A stretch of 64,000 bases of DNA from contig JARWKL010000009.1 of NCBI GenBank assembly GCA_029961685.1, positions 28,211,208-28,275,207 on the forward strand, in the 5' to 3' direction. Both the position numbers and the translations under genes were made by a program. The notes under the pieces are model-generated. The model made no database searches. It was not told the DNA's origin and was given only the letters and a program-made list of their open reading frames with translations. The stretch is from Aristolochia californica. Its lineage: Eukaryota; Streptophyta; Magnoliopsida; Piperales; Aristolochiaceae. Positions 35,501 through 45,600 of the stretch are shown one piece after another. Numbering within the stretch: the first letter of the stretch is position 1; each line of letters begins with the position of its first letter.

Positions 35501-35516
35501 TGTCAGGAATTTTTGA
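11564..35516 (+). CDS. Gfo/Idh/MocA-family NAD(P)-binding oxidoreductase
   Basis: Exons: 11564-11698, 11887-12027, 12850-12898, 13538-13555, 14039-14154, 14245-14358, 14468-14518, 34350-34438, 34534-34594, 34671-34748, 34861-34971, 35394-35516. They join in frame with GT/AG borders to 361 residues, close to the plant orthologue length as I recall it. Residues 15-19 are the Rossmann GAGIF loop; 109-111 are EKP, whose Lys is the family's catalytic residue; GGFILDMGVHYIAG (192-205) is the conserved Asp/His block. The carboxyl half (from about 209) is the substrate-side beta sheet domain, ending ARDIAVLEAMLESG. Substrate unknown; no targeting peptide seen, so probably cytosolic. Exon 4 (18 nt) has a weak acceptor. 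Intron 7 is 19.8 kb and full of transposons. All exons look intact. Confidence 0.93.
12463..12560 (+). repeat. 49-bp exact tandem duplication in intron 2
   Basis: Units 12463-12511 and 12512-12560 appear identical. Each ends TTTTCCTTTGCAGAA, which looks like a splice acceptor, so intron 2 holds two decoy 3' splice sites before the true one at 12849. Confidence 0.93.
15436..15685 (-). repeat. 3' LTR of Copia C
   Basis: On the minus strand starts TGTTAAAATACCA and ends CA at 15436, preceded by a purine tract (15686-15690 in complement). Pairs with 32979-33280 and is about 50 bp shorter, so it has a deletion. Confidence 0.9.
16199..16991 (-). pseudogene. Copia C reverse transcriptase, 3' part
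   Basis: Minus-strand RT sequence: VLSRDDLEGI, LATHFQTKDLGPLKYFLGIEVARS (end of the RVT_2 domain), then SKLIYAIATGPDISF and SQFMENPQKVHLEVAQRILKYL leading to RNase H. The YVDD box region before it (16640-16900) is decayed, with stops. The LINE inserted just upstream at 16992. Confidence 0.85.
17037..20998 (-). pseudogene. LINE ORF2: endonuclease, RT, RNase H
   Basis: Encodes the enzyme for target-primed reverse transcription. APE endonuclease from 20998 (ILLSWNVRGIG, ILQETK, and GSDHWPILL near 20330); linker 20295-19603; RT 19606-18680 (KPKDFRPISLVSSAYKIIA, RGIRQGDPLSPLLFNIVAE, then LQYADDTIIF with the catalytic AspAsp); zinc-binding RT tail about 18790-18184 (KWDEVGLPKRLGGLGIRKS); RNase H 17453-17037 (NFDGSSLGNPGIAGFGGVI, AELHGLLNGL, IEGESKVVIGW). 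At least seven frame changes break it. The start codon overlaps the ORF1 stop (ATGA). Confidence 0.93.
20995..23638 (-). pseudogene. LINE ORF1 (DUF4283-type nucleic-acid-binding protein)
   Basis: Amino part about 23638-23115 is charged and without a known fold. 22904-22284 reads ARMETRKWLVLPQSTEEMEE, then CKPLGQWISIRGLSIELWTTEVL and VEGTELDVAMAFIDPNS, the DUF4283 domain of plant LINE ORF1 proteins that coats the element RNA. The carboxyl part (22238-20995) is Ser/Pro/Asn-rich with stops; I do not see an intact zinc knuckle. It stops at 20995 in the overlapping ATGA. Confidence 0.82.
23708..23978 (-). pseudogene. Copia C reverse transcriptase, 5' part
   Basis: Minus-strand translation gives KGYTQTFGVDVFETF, the start of the Copia RT domain, preceded by broken linker sequence. 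It ends at the LINE on one side and at the B complex LTR (23979) on the other. An open frame runs through the LINE border by chance (23759-23517). Confidence 0.8.
23979..24326 (+). repeat. Copia B LTR, left end of complex
   Basis: Starts TGTTGGAAGATGG and ends TTCTACA, in plus orientation, although the internal DNA next to it is minus strand. Contains a TTC microsatellite near 24250-24285. Confidence 0.9.
24327..25418 (-). pseudogene. Copia B integrase and protease region
   Basis: Minus strand: FVPQFPLNLLSVSQITKNLKCSVTFSPSSC and LWHNQLGHSS (GAG-pre-integrase zinc region, about 25418-25149), decayed integrase core (about 25140-24690), then ACFFINRLPSSVLSNKTPY and LPLKVFRC (24667-24540). After VFRC the integrase tail is missing and the frame jumps to the spacer before RT (PISKYV-like sequence near 24330), then stops at the LTR. 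So the integrase C-terminus is deleted. Confidence 0.85.
25489..26530 (-). pseudogene. Copia B gag and protease start
   Basis: Gag core at 26491-26183 (PPSIDEEDVPYLKWVKNDNQ, EEHVANNVVHLE, DIWDTCAKLY, GDNIHEFLARFRGLLQE), central part 26125-25940 and a zinc-knuckle segment near 25850-25800 in another frame (YCGGQNHLVEICWK). 25720-25490 covers the gag/protease join, with SSSSSSSWIIDS, a diverged form of the WIxDSGAS active-site motif: the following residues read KAFEHL instead of GAS. Frameshifts throughout. Confidence 0.85.
27503..27514 (-). promoter_or_regulatory. Primer-binding site of Copia B copy
   Basis: Minus-strand TGGTATCAAAGC directly after the LTR at 27515-27908, as in Copia A. It shows that this LTR acts as the 5' LTR for the gag to its left. 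Confidence 0.8.
27515..27908 (-). repeat. Copia B LTR shared by two copies
   Basis: On the minus strand runs TGTTGGAAGATGG to TTTTACA. Downstream is a primer site and gag, as for a 5' LTR; upstream (27909-28117) is a polypurine tract and RNase H, as for a 3' LTR. It therefore joins two copies. Confidence 0.9.
28118..29558 (+). pseudogene. Copia B RT and RNase H, plus-strand arm
   Basis: 28118-28255 is a first RT piece (GLKQSPWAWFDKFSQALLR). 28260-28365 is an integrase-tail scrap (RCIFLGCSCTQKGYVCYNP). 28375-28784 is RT (YQLDVKNAFLNGDIREEIY, LYGLKQSPWVWF, then VVYVDNIILTGDD with the catalytic box as VDN, Asp to Asn in the second position). 28787-29551 is the linker and RNase H (KPDMSYDVCMVSQFMHKP, then SRSSTKAVYRAM-like, HCDNQAAIHI, KHIEVDCHFIREK), with frame breaks near 29030, followed by a polypurine tract. 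Confidence 0.88.
29559..29884 (+). repeat. Copia B LTR, right copy
   Basis: Preceded by polypurine AGCTTGAGGGGGAG, so it is the genuine 3' LTR of the plus-strand arm. Ends TTCTACA at 29884. It lacks part of the TTC repeat of the left copy. Confidence 0.92.
30098..31821 (-). pseudogene. Copia C integrase, protease and zinc knuckle
   Basis: Minus strand: zinc knuckle CIHCGRSNHISDKCWKKF (CX2CX4HX4C complete) in the frame 31821-31441; protease region VTLVNGSTSSIQG and FVPKFPVNLLSVSHFTKSLN (31413-31200); integrase core ELLNSDVWGPCRIPS, VLFIDDFGRVTWVYLL (30920-30800) and C-terminal KLFDVVPRVFGSTCFVHML, KCVFLGYSHEQKGT (30497-30290); acidic/Ser linker to 30098. Several frameshifts. A 15-bp unit CAGTAGATACAAAGA is doubled at 30098-30127, at the border of the B complex. 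Confidence 0.87.
31822..32966 (-). pseudogene. Copia C gag amino part and leader
   Basis: Strongly decayed minus-strand gag. No long open frame survives, but the position between the zinc knuckle and the primer site and scattered matches to gag fix its identity. The leader occupies about 32640-32966. Confidence 0.6.
32967..32978 (-). promoter_or_regulatory. Primer-binding site of Copia C
   Basis: Minus-strand CGGTATCAAAGC directly after the 5' LTR. It matches the initiator-Met tRNA type except for the first base. Confidence 0.75.
32979..33280 (-). repeat. 5' LTR of Copia C
   Basis: TGTTAAAATACCA to TCACA on the minus strand, followed outward by the ACATT duplication. Shares long blocks with 15436-15685 (for example GGAGAGAAGGCAGCCTTGGC). 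Confidence 0.92.
33337..34018. mobile_element. Head-to-head TRIM pair forming a long inverted repeat
   Basis: Left unit (plus): LTR from 33337 (TTGAGTGGAAAAAGT) to about 33453, primer site TGGTATTAGAGTAGG at 33456-33470, short internal part without coding, purine tract 33601-33611, second LTR from 33612, truncated near 33640. Right unit (minus): LTR 34018 to about 33910, internal part, purine tract 33748-33757, second LTR 33747 to about 33640. Arms of roughly 300 bp are clearly complementary (for example CATGAGGT.AGAGTCA.GTTGTTGTGTGTTGTA). Units of about 300-400 bp with LTRs near 110 bp and no genes are TRIM elements. Confidence 0.82.
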
Positions 35517-36638
35517 AATCCTGGCAACCGGTTTCTCTTTTTTGAGGATCCATCCGAACCTTATTAAGAACTCAGGTGGCTTTGCTAACCACAGTTCATA
35601 ACACTAAACAACGCTCTGGCACGCACCTCATGCTTTCAGTAGTGGTTGTTCTTCTTTTCTAATTTCTAATTTGTTTTCCCCCTTCGCCTGAAGACAGGCA
35701 AGCAGAAGTTCTACTTTTATGGGTTGCCTGTTTAAGGTTTTCATAATTATTATTTTTTTAAGAAAAGCAAGTTTTCATTGGAAGCAACATGGCTAAATAA
35801 CATAACTAGGGAAAGGCAAATATAATGAGGTAAATAGCATTTTTCTATATACATATAATTTTGCACATAAAGAAAATTACTAGTGTTTTTGTAAATCTTA
35901 GAGATTCAAAAATTTCACTTGATTCCTTTTAACACAGTTCAGGTTTTTAATTGTTCTATTAGAAAATATTTTTTCTTAAAACACCCTCCTCTTATCTCTC
36001 TACATTGTCTTTTATTTAATATAATTTGTTATTTTCTATGCATGAAATAACCGGTTCACTTGAGGTGACTCCATACATTCAGGCAAAGAAGAGTGAAACG
36101 AACACCAAAAAGATTGGCAGGAAATGGTGCTATCTCAGACAATAATCAGAGTATCAGAATCTTGAAATGAGCACAGAATGCCACTTTGCTCCAGATAGCT
36201 CATACAAGATTAATCTCAAAGAAAGATACAAAACATGCAAGAGAACAAAAAAATAAATGCCATTGAATGTCACACCCACTCACTTATTACTCATCAAGAC
36301 TAGATATCATCCCCTCCTTCAATCCCAACTACATATAGATGTCATCCCATATCCCCTCATTCTAATTTCACCAGGAACACAACCTAGAGTAACAAAAAGA
36401 CAGGTTGAATTAGCGACATATTCACACTGCTTCTCTTTAACCTTATCTGCAAATACAGGGAAACAAAAAGTTTTTGGTACAACACATTGATTGCTCACTA
36501 CAGCCTGCAATTCAAGGAAAGAAAAACAGAGCAAAGCCCAAAAATGGGATGGTAAGCCATTAGAAGACATGTTTTCCATAATTTACAACCTCCCGAAGAA
36601 GAACTATGGGCCGAATGATCAATGTCAACACCTCGTGC
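35517..36638. other. Convergent intergenic region with 3' UTRs of both genes
   Basis: 1.1 kb between the stop codons of two converging genes. The plus-strand gene needs its 3' UTR here, as does the minus-strand gene. No obvious canonical AATAAA is placed confidently, and no other gene or element border is visible. Confidence 0.6.
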
Positions 36639-39600
36639 TCAATCCCCTTGAAGACAGTAAAGCTGTCGAATATTTCCAGTAGCTGCATAAGCAAAACAAA
36701 ATAAGTTGCCATGTTTCCATTTGCATAAGAGCAAATTGGTGGTCCAAATGTGGCACATCAATTGCTGCCAAAACACATACCAGCACTATACAAGTCCAAG
36801 AAGATTGCTTTTGCTTGTTACAAATTAATTTTAATTTTGTTCATAAGGTAATTATGGAAGACTTTTATTTCAACTATAGTCATATTGTGAGGTTAGAACA
36901 TGTACAGAGTTGGATGGAATAATAACCATACAACAAGTTCTGAGACTGAAATGATTATGTATCTTTCAGGTGCTTTCTCACCGTGTCTATCATAAATACG
37001 CACTTTTCTATACATAATGGGATCATGAGACTTAAAAAAAACTTTCTTATGAAGGAGCCGAAAAATATTTTCAGCAGGATGAGATACTCCACACTGATTT
37101 TGTTTTTTGGAATTAGATTTTAGTTTTAGCATAGCATTCAATTGCCAAGAGTCATTCTGTGTCAACACCTTACTTAAGTTTAAGGACAAAGATTCATGTT
37201 CATATGAAGAAACTCACCATATAAAAGAGTTTGCTCAAGAAGAAATCCATGCTTGAGCTTTACAGACATTGCATGGCGAACTGTTAGTAGGTTCATGGTC
37301 AAGTAATGAAGATAAAAAATGCAATTGGGCTGCATAGGATCAGAGAAGACTTTGAAGACCCTATTAGGCCTGTTTATATGGGAAGAGAAATTAGTTCTAA
37401 GGACATAAATGAGGAGGAACTACCACCTTCAAGTCAAAGCTACCAAATTTGTTGAATTGCTTTGTATCCCTTTCTCTGCCAATATGTTTATGAAGGAATC
37501 TACGAAACCATAACCATATATGTGGATCCCCTGACTGCAGTGAGTCTCAGACCAGATACCTCATTCTAAAAACCCCATGTGGCCCTTCAACCATGGTCCA
37601 GTACACAAAACATGAACTTCATACAAATATAAACAACTCACCTCCTCAGACTAAGAGGAAGGTAAATCACATAAGTGAAATTATTTGCTGTTCCAAAGTT
37701 GATCATGAAGAAGGTAAGTAGGTAGACTGCATTGGACCAGTTGCATTTTTTTTTTTTTAATAGAGAGTTGCAGTAAGTTTTTTTGCCACAGCTGACCACC
37801 TAAAGCAATAATACCTTTGGGTGAACTTCTTTAGAAAACATAACAAGTAAATTCAAGAAAAGGAAACGATCTTACTGTAAAGCCAGTCCTTAAAGTAGAC
37901 ATGCAGAGCAGATGCTAATTCACGTTTCCTCGAATCCTCAAGTTGCACCTCCCTCAAAGCTTGTTTGAGGCCAATTAAGACCTCATGCTGGACCAGAAAC
38001 AATTGCAAATTATTTTTCAATGGAATAGAAATGACAATTAAAAACGTTAAATAAAGAAGTGCAAGGCTGCTGATCATCGTATGTTACTTTTTCTTTTTAT
38101 GGTGAATGAATATATAAAAACAGAGACCTAAGGCCATTTGGTCTAGTGGTATTCTGTTTACATTAGGTGCGTCAGGTCGCGACTTCAAATTGTGCCACGC
38201 CCCTCCCAAAAAAAATATATATATATGTATAAAAACAGAGGAGAGAACCGCTTTATCGTGCACCATGGCAAGTTGATCAAAGCATGTAAATGAAACATAC
38301 AGAATCACTTTATTTGGGTGATCAGTGGTTATATTGACTCAACTCGGAAGAAAGTGTTGCAAGGTTGTATGTATTCCCAAACACAAAAATCACGTTTTCA
38401 GTAGGTTCCCTGTATCAGGTGTAAAGGACTTTAAAATGACATGGTCAAAACAGCAAGTCCAGAAGCCTGAATCTGTTATCCAGGAACAAGCAGAAAGATA
38501 TTACACAGCTAAGATGTATAACCAACTAGCCTTTTACTGCATGTTGACCAAAGGAGGCCAAATATTTTGTGTACCATCGCTAAAGAAGACTAATTTTAAC
38601 CAGATGGTGAAACAGATTATGTTTAGTAGAAACCGGCCAAAGAATTTTCACTCACATTTTTTCTTTGAGACGTCATATAAGTTTCAGGCAGCAGAAACGG
38701 ATTACGTTTTGTAGAATTAGTAGATTCAGCTCCAAACCAGTTAGGTATCTGCACAATGGTGTAGATCAAGTCAAGAACAGCCTTCTTTAATTTCTAATAC
38801 AGACTATCATGGTTTAGGCCTATACCAACGCTACCCACAGAAAGCACGAGGACAACATGGAGGCATGTATGACACATGGAGAGGTGTGTATTACACATGG
38901 GAGTCCAAATGACCCAACAAAGAATAAGCTTTACCAGGAAGTTTGTGAACTGATCAGGTTCAACACATGTCGCTGACTCAGCTTGAACATCAGAAACACC
39001 AGGGGAATGAGATAATGAATCATGTGGATCAACCATCCCCAGAACCAGTGGTTGATCCCATTGATTGATCCCAGCATCCACACCAACTTGAGCCATGTGC
39101 TCCTCTAATTTTGAGTAAAATGTATTATACGGTGCCACCTGGTGATTAGAAAAAACTGGTTAGTTTGTGCAGCTGCAATATCAAAAGTGTCCTCAAATAC
39201 AAAATATATGATCAAATCAGTAATATGCATTTTTTCTTTTGCTGTTCCAAAAATTGCCAAATTTTTGTCACCTGTAGCTTATGGTTATCCCCAAGAATCA
39301 GTGGTCGTTGATTAACCCCCAAGAAGAACACACATTCACGACAGTTAGCAATGCAGATGCGTTTTGTAGCGGTAATCACTTGTACTCTTTCACAGTGTTC
39401 CACTTTTACAGACTGCAGAAGGAAATGGAATTGCAGAGATCTTCAGATGGTCTCAACTAATGCTTTTCTGGAAAATTCTCGAGTCTATGACAGTGCTTAA
39501 ATGCTGAAATATATATTTTTTGCAATGGTACTTGAATGCTGAAAGTTAGGATCCACATAAAGCTTAAACAAGTTTAACAAATATCAACTTCGCTGGAACA

Positions 39601-42600
39601 GGTTCCAGGTGAATGTATAAAAGCAAGATTGGCAACACACAAACTGCAACACAAAACCTAATACAACAATCAATGGAAAAAGAGCAGCACTAGTAGGATG
39701 TAAAATGGCATGATTCGAACATGGAAGAAGTCCATAAACTCTGAAATCTCACTGTCCAAGATAATGTTATGTTCTCCAGCAATATTGGATCCCATCCAGT
39801 CCATGAGTAAATGCATGTGTATGAGTGCACAAAAGGGAAGTATTAGAAAAATGGTTGAAGATAGCGAAAACCAGTAGTAAATGAAAACCCAAAATGTTCA
39901 TGTATAGTAATATCTCAAGAGTCATGATTTTTGTGTCTCCCTTCAATGAATAAGAAAAAAAAAATACTTACCTGACCAATGGCTCCAAGAACAATGGTCG
40001 CATCAGAGCATCCATAAACAGTAGCATATCTTAAAGGTGCCAGGATGTAAATCACCGAATCATGACAGTTTATAACCTGTAAAAGCAAAATAATATGAGG
40101 ACTGGATAACAACATTAGACTCAGAGAACACCGTAATGCAAAAACTTGCATAAAGCTTACAAATAGACACAAATATAGATGCAAGCACTAGAGACTGTGC
40201 ACTTATAAAAAATGAAGCAATCCAGTTTGCTGATCACCTGTTTATCTTGGTTTTTTAATCTGTGTAGAAAATGTTAGTGTGTCAATGCCCACCTCTCAAG
40301 TTACAGTTAATGTAATATATTCACTGGGCCCAAATTATGAGGAGCGCCAATGTCGATAGCGCGTAAATTAGTTAACAGTTCCGGCTTAGATGCTGATGAG
40401 GTCAAATTGTGACCGCAATGGTTATTTGTGAAGAAACTGTAAACTGAAGGCGGGGTTCGGGCGTCAGCCCCGACGGGGGTCCAAGGGGGCTGCCCCCCTT
40501 GGTGGCCCCACGGTATGCCCTTTGTCACGATTGGGAGACCCATGTATGAACAGAAAATTAAATCACCCAAGTGTGAACGGGAATTAATGGACGCAGCAAA
40601 AAAAAAAGACGCACTCTGTACTGACCGTCGCAGCTGACAGAGGCCTCCATCGGCACCGGAAGAGAAGAGAAGCTTCCTACCATCATTTCCGTAGCTGTCT
40701 TCCTCGATTGAGTGCTGCAAAACACCTATAAATAGAGGTGTTCTTCAGCAACGAATGGCATCCAAAATCATACCTATTCCATGTTCGGTTTATTTTAGTT
40801 CCCTCTTCTGTAAGTCCAGAAGCCATTGAAGCTCTTCTAAGAGTGTGTGGTGGGACGAAATCCGTTTGTATTTGAATAGAGATCAGTGTTGACTTTCTTC
40901 TTGATTGCTTTTGAGACGTTCCTGGGTTGAGCTTACTCTGTTTTACAGAAAATAAGTTATTCAAAAGACACCTCATCTCAACTAATGAAACCTAGACCAT
41001 CAAATCATGTTAGAAGTTTGCTATAGAAAGTGTACCGCATGCGAGGAGATTCTGAAATTTTTAGCTGTGAACATGATAAAGCTTTCATTCTAGAATGTAC
41101 AAAACCATGATTGAGGTCTACAAATTTAGACCAAAATTTTGTTTTCATTGTTAGTTTGTCAGAGAAGGTGAATCCTCATTGCATCAGGACTACACAAAAT
41201 CAGCAAGTAATAGGAAAGCCTGTCAAAGTGTCAATTGGAGAACATAGGAGTTTTTCCTAAGGGATGAAGGATTAGAGTTTTTTAAGCCACAATCTGTGCT
41301 TTGATTTTTTATTTTTTTTTTACATATTATTTTTGGAACTACGAGGAAGAGAAACATAGAGAAAAGGAAAGTACAAGGCCCATAAGAGAGCAAATGATAA
41401 TGCAAAACTCACATTGAAAGACTTCTCCGGATTAACAACCAAGGGATGTAAAACCTAATCCCCTCACCGAGGGAGCCTTTCCAGAATCCTTTGTATGAAA
41501 TTGAGTTTTTGAGAGAGAGAATGAGGGAGAGAAGAAAGAGAGAAGAGAGATAAAAAAACTGCTCTCGTTGGGGGTCCTGCACGATCCCTACTTATTCACT
41601 TAAGCTTCAGTCAATTACAAAAATACCCCTCATTAGTTACATTTTACATAACCCCTTATATCTCCCAATTGACTTACTCAAATTACATCAAATTTGAAAT
41701 ACAAATAAAGTTACACATGTTGAACAATAAAATGTCATCTCCAGAAATTATAGCTACATTAAAATGACCAAAATGCCCTTCTTCTGATTTTGTAACACTC
41801 ATATATATCCATGAAATCCAACTTGTCACAAAAAAGATTTGAATTCACGTCTCCCTAGAGATTTGGTAAATACATCTGCCACTTGATCGCCAGATCTAAC
41901 GTATGGAGTGACAACTCTCTTCATCATGGCATCCTGAATAAAGTGATTTCCACTGCAATATGCTTGGTTCTTTCATGGAGCACTGAATTTCCAGTAATAA
42001 ATATGGCTGCCTGGTTATCACAATACATAGTCATAGGTTCATCTTTTTGTAGGTTAAACTCAGTGACACAGATCTCACCCACATCAACTCACTGATTGTA
42101 TGAGCCATAGCTCTATACACAACTTCAGCACTTGACCTAGCTAACAACGTTTTGCTTTTTACTCTTTCAATAACAAGATTGCCTCCCAAGAATACACAGT
42201 TGCCTATGGTAGATTTTCTATCAAGTTTTGGCTCTGCATAATCAGCATCAGAGAAAGCTTCTATTTTCAAGGGATTTTGAGATTTAAAAAACAATCCCTT
42301 ACCAGGAGACCCTTTTAAGAACCTCAGTATTCTCTGTGTAGCCTTTAGATGGGCATTCCATATATTGGCTAACAACACTCAAAACAAATGAGATGTCAGA
42401 ATGTGTGACTGTAGTATAGATGAGATTAACAACCAAGCTACGATAAATTGTCTCGTCTTTAAGTTCTTCACTTTGTTCATTGTGAATGACATGCCCAACT
42501 TTCATTAGAGTTTTTGCTAGTTTAGTACCCAACAAGCCATGTTCTAGCAACATGTCTATAACATACATATTTTCTTTGAGCTAGTACCAAACCTACTTTG

Positions 42601-45600
42601 CTTCTAGCCATTTCAATGCCTAGAAAAAACTTCAGGTTTTCTAGATCTTTTGTTTGAAATTGTTTGACCAAATGTATTTAGCCTCTTCAATTCCTTTCTC
42701 ATTACTACCAAACAAGATAATATAATCGATGTATACAAGTAGGACCACAATACCAGTCTAATGCTTCATGAAGAAAAGAGAGTGATTCACAGTGACTCCA
42801 AGAGAAGCCAATAGACATAACTATTTGACTGGATTTCTCAAGCCACAATCGAGGACTGTGTTTAAAACCATAAATGAACTTTTTGAGTCTACATACTTTA
42901 CTCATCTCCCCCTAAGCAACATATCCAAGAAGTCGCTCCATATATACCTCTTCCTATAGGTCTACGTACAAGAAGGCATTTTTTATGTCTAACTGGGATA
43001 ACAACCATCCTTGATTTATAGCCATAGAAATTAAAATTCGTACCATGGACAACCTGGCGACGAGGGAGAAAGTTTCAAACACTTCAACACCATAAGTTTG
43101 TATGTACCCCTTTGCAACCAACCTTGCCTTGTACCTCTCTATGGAGCCATATGCTTTTCATTTAACTGTGGACACCTTGCAACATCCTACAACTGTAGCA
43201 CCAGGTAGCAAATCATATAGAACCCATGTGCCTCTATCAAGAAGTGCCTCTATTTAATGGCTTCCTTCAATTGAGGAGATGACAAAGCACCTTGCACAGA
43301 AGGAGTAGTGCAAGAGGACAATGACAGAACAAAGTGTTTATAACGATTGGACAGTGAATCAAAAGAAACAAAGAGCAATAGGAAGGTGTAAGTCACTCAC
43401 CTCAGGATCAACCGGTAAGAAGGATTCAAGTGTCGACGTGATAAGAGGATCTAAGATCTAACATGTAGGCACACACCCTCGCTGATATACCTCTAATGGT
43501 TTCCCTGTAGTAGCATCAAATGGAGGAATAGAAACATCAACTATAATAAGAGGAACAACAGTATCTAGACCTGTAAGACATGAAGATTCATCTGTAGAAA
43601 CCGACGAATAGAAGCGTATTTTCAAAGAATGTGACATCAGTAGATACAAATATTTTTCTACTAGATGGACAAAAACATTTATACCCCTTCTGAGAACGAG
43701 AATATCCAAAGAAAATATAATTTACTGCACGAGGTACGCATCCAAATACTCGAGGAGACAACGAAAACAATGTGTCTGATGGCATCAATACTTGTAAAGG
43801 GATTTTTCCTCCTAGAACAAAGGAAGGCATCCTGTTTATGAGGCAACGAGCAATAGGAACCGCATCGCCCCAATAAGATTTGAAAACATTCATGTGGAAC
43901 ATCATAGCGTGTGCAACTTCCAACAGATGATGAATTTTACCCTCGGCCACTCCATTCGGTTGTGAAGTAAGCACACATGAGGATTGATGTGTAATCCATT
44001 TACTCTGTAGAATAAATCAAGCGTTTGATTCATAAATTATATACCATTGTTAGTACGAAGTACATGTAGAGAAGTGTCAAACTATGTCTTTATTTCATTA
44101 CAGAATAGTTGAAACATATCGAATACTTCAAATTTCTCCCGTAGGGTTACACCCAAGTACAACGATTAAAGTCATTAATGAAAGACAAAAAATACTTATA
44201 ACCAAAAGTAATAGATACAAGACATGGACCCCAAACATCAGAATGCACTATTTCAAACAAGCGATTGCTTTTAGATTGACTAAGAGGAAAATGTGTTCGA
44301 TGATGCTTGCCCAGTTGACATGACTCGCACTAAAATGAAATATTGGAAGGAAATACAAGAAAAAACGGAGCTAACTTCGCAGAGGGATGACCTAATTGAA
44401 GATGCCACTGTAAAGGTGTGCCTTAAGAATGTAATGTTTGTAATGAGTTTTGCGAGTAACTCTCCAAATAGTACAATCCATCTCTCTCACATGCGGAATC
44501 AATCGTCCTCCTCGCAACGAGATCCTGGAAAACACAATGAGAAGGGTAAAAAGTGATAGAACAATTTATAGACTTTGTGAGTTGACTAATGGACAGTAGA
44601 TTCAAAGGAAATTTGGGACCAAACAGTATAGACTAGGGTGACAAAAAAGACGATGGAACTAATGTATCCTTTCCTTGAACCGAGTATATGGATCCATCAG
44701 CCAGGGTAACATACTTAAATCATAGGAGACTCCTTTAACTCAAAGAATAATGAAAACATACGTAACATGTGAGTAGTGGCACCTGAGTCAAGAACCCACG
44801 TAGAAGAAGGAAGCATATGTAGAGTTGACATACCTGAACTAACCTAGGTAGTTGTAGGAGTGAAAGCCAGAGCCATAGATGTTGAAGTAGAAGCAGCAAT
44901 CAACTGTGCCATACGCTGAACTAGCTATTGCATCTCATCTGATGCTTCACGTATAATATGCATTGTGGGCCCAATAGGTCTCTTTGTAGTCTCATGAGTA
45001 AGAGAATTTGCCTATGTGGGCTTGCCAAATTTGGCCCCAAACTTATAAGAATAGTGGTAGGTTCATCCACAATGGGTACAATTTCTGCCCTGCCTAATTT
45101 CACCATGACCTTGACCTCTACCTTGACTTTCTTCCTCTGCCCCTTATAACACTACCTTTACCTTTTAAAGCTTATGTGGATCCTAGAGTGTTCAAAGCAT
45201 AGGGACATTTGTTACCCCCTTTGAAACAATGGCAAATTTTGTGCACAAAACTCTACTATATGTAGTAGAGAGATATTAAACATCCTCTAAAGCTAGAAGT
45301 TATGCCCAGACAGCATCAAATTTTGGTCCCAATCCATCCAGAAATTTTGCAATGTGTACATGTCCATGCTGCTTTTGAGTTTCCCTTTCATCGGTAGTGA
45401 AGACTGAAAAACATAAATCTCCTACCGTATTCCAATTAATTCACTATAATACTCTATGACAGGTTGTTAATCTCATTTCAGGCTGAATATCTTGGCTTAT
45501 AACTCATATACCCTTGACATATTACTCTCTTGAGCATAAATATGTTGACCATAGGTTGACTCCCGTATTACTTTTGATGATAACAAAACTTAATTGAATT

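Noticed and set aside
40307..40720. 137-residue open frame on the minus strand
   Set aside because: It lies wholly inside a solo LTR with a 5-bp duplication and crosses its GC-rich hairpin; no known domain.
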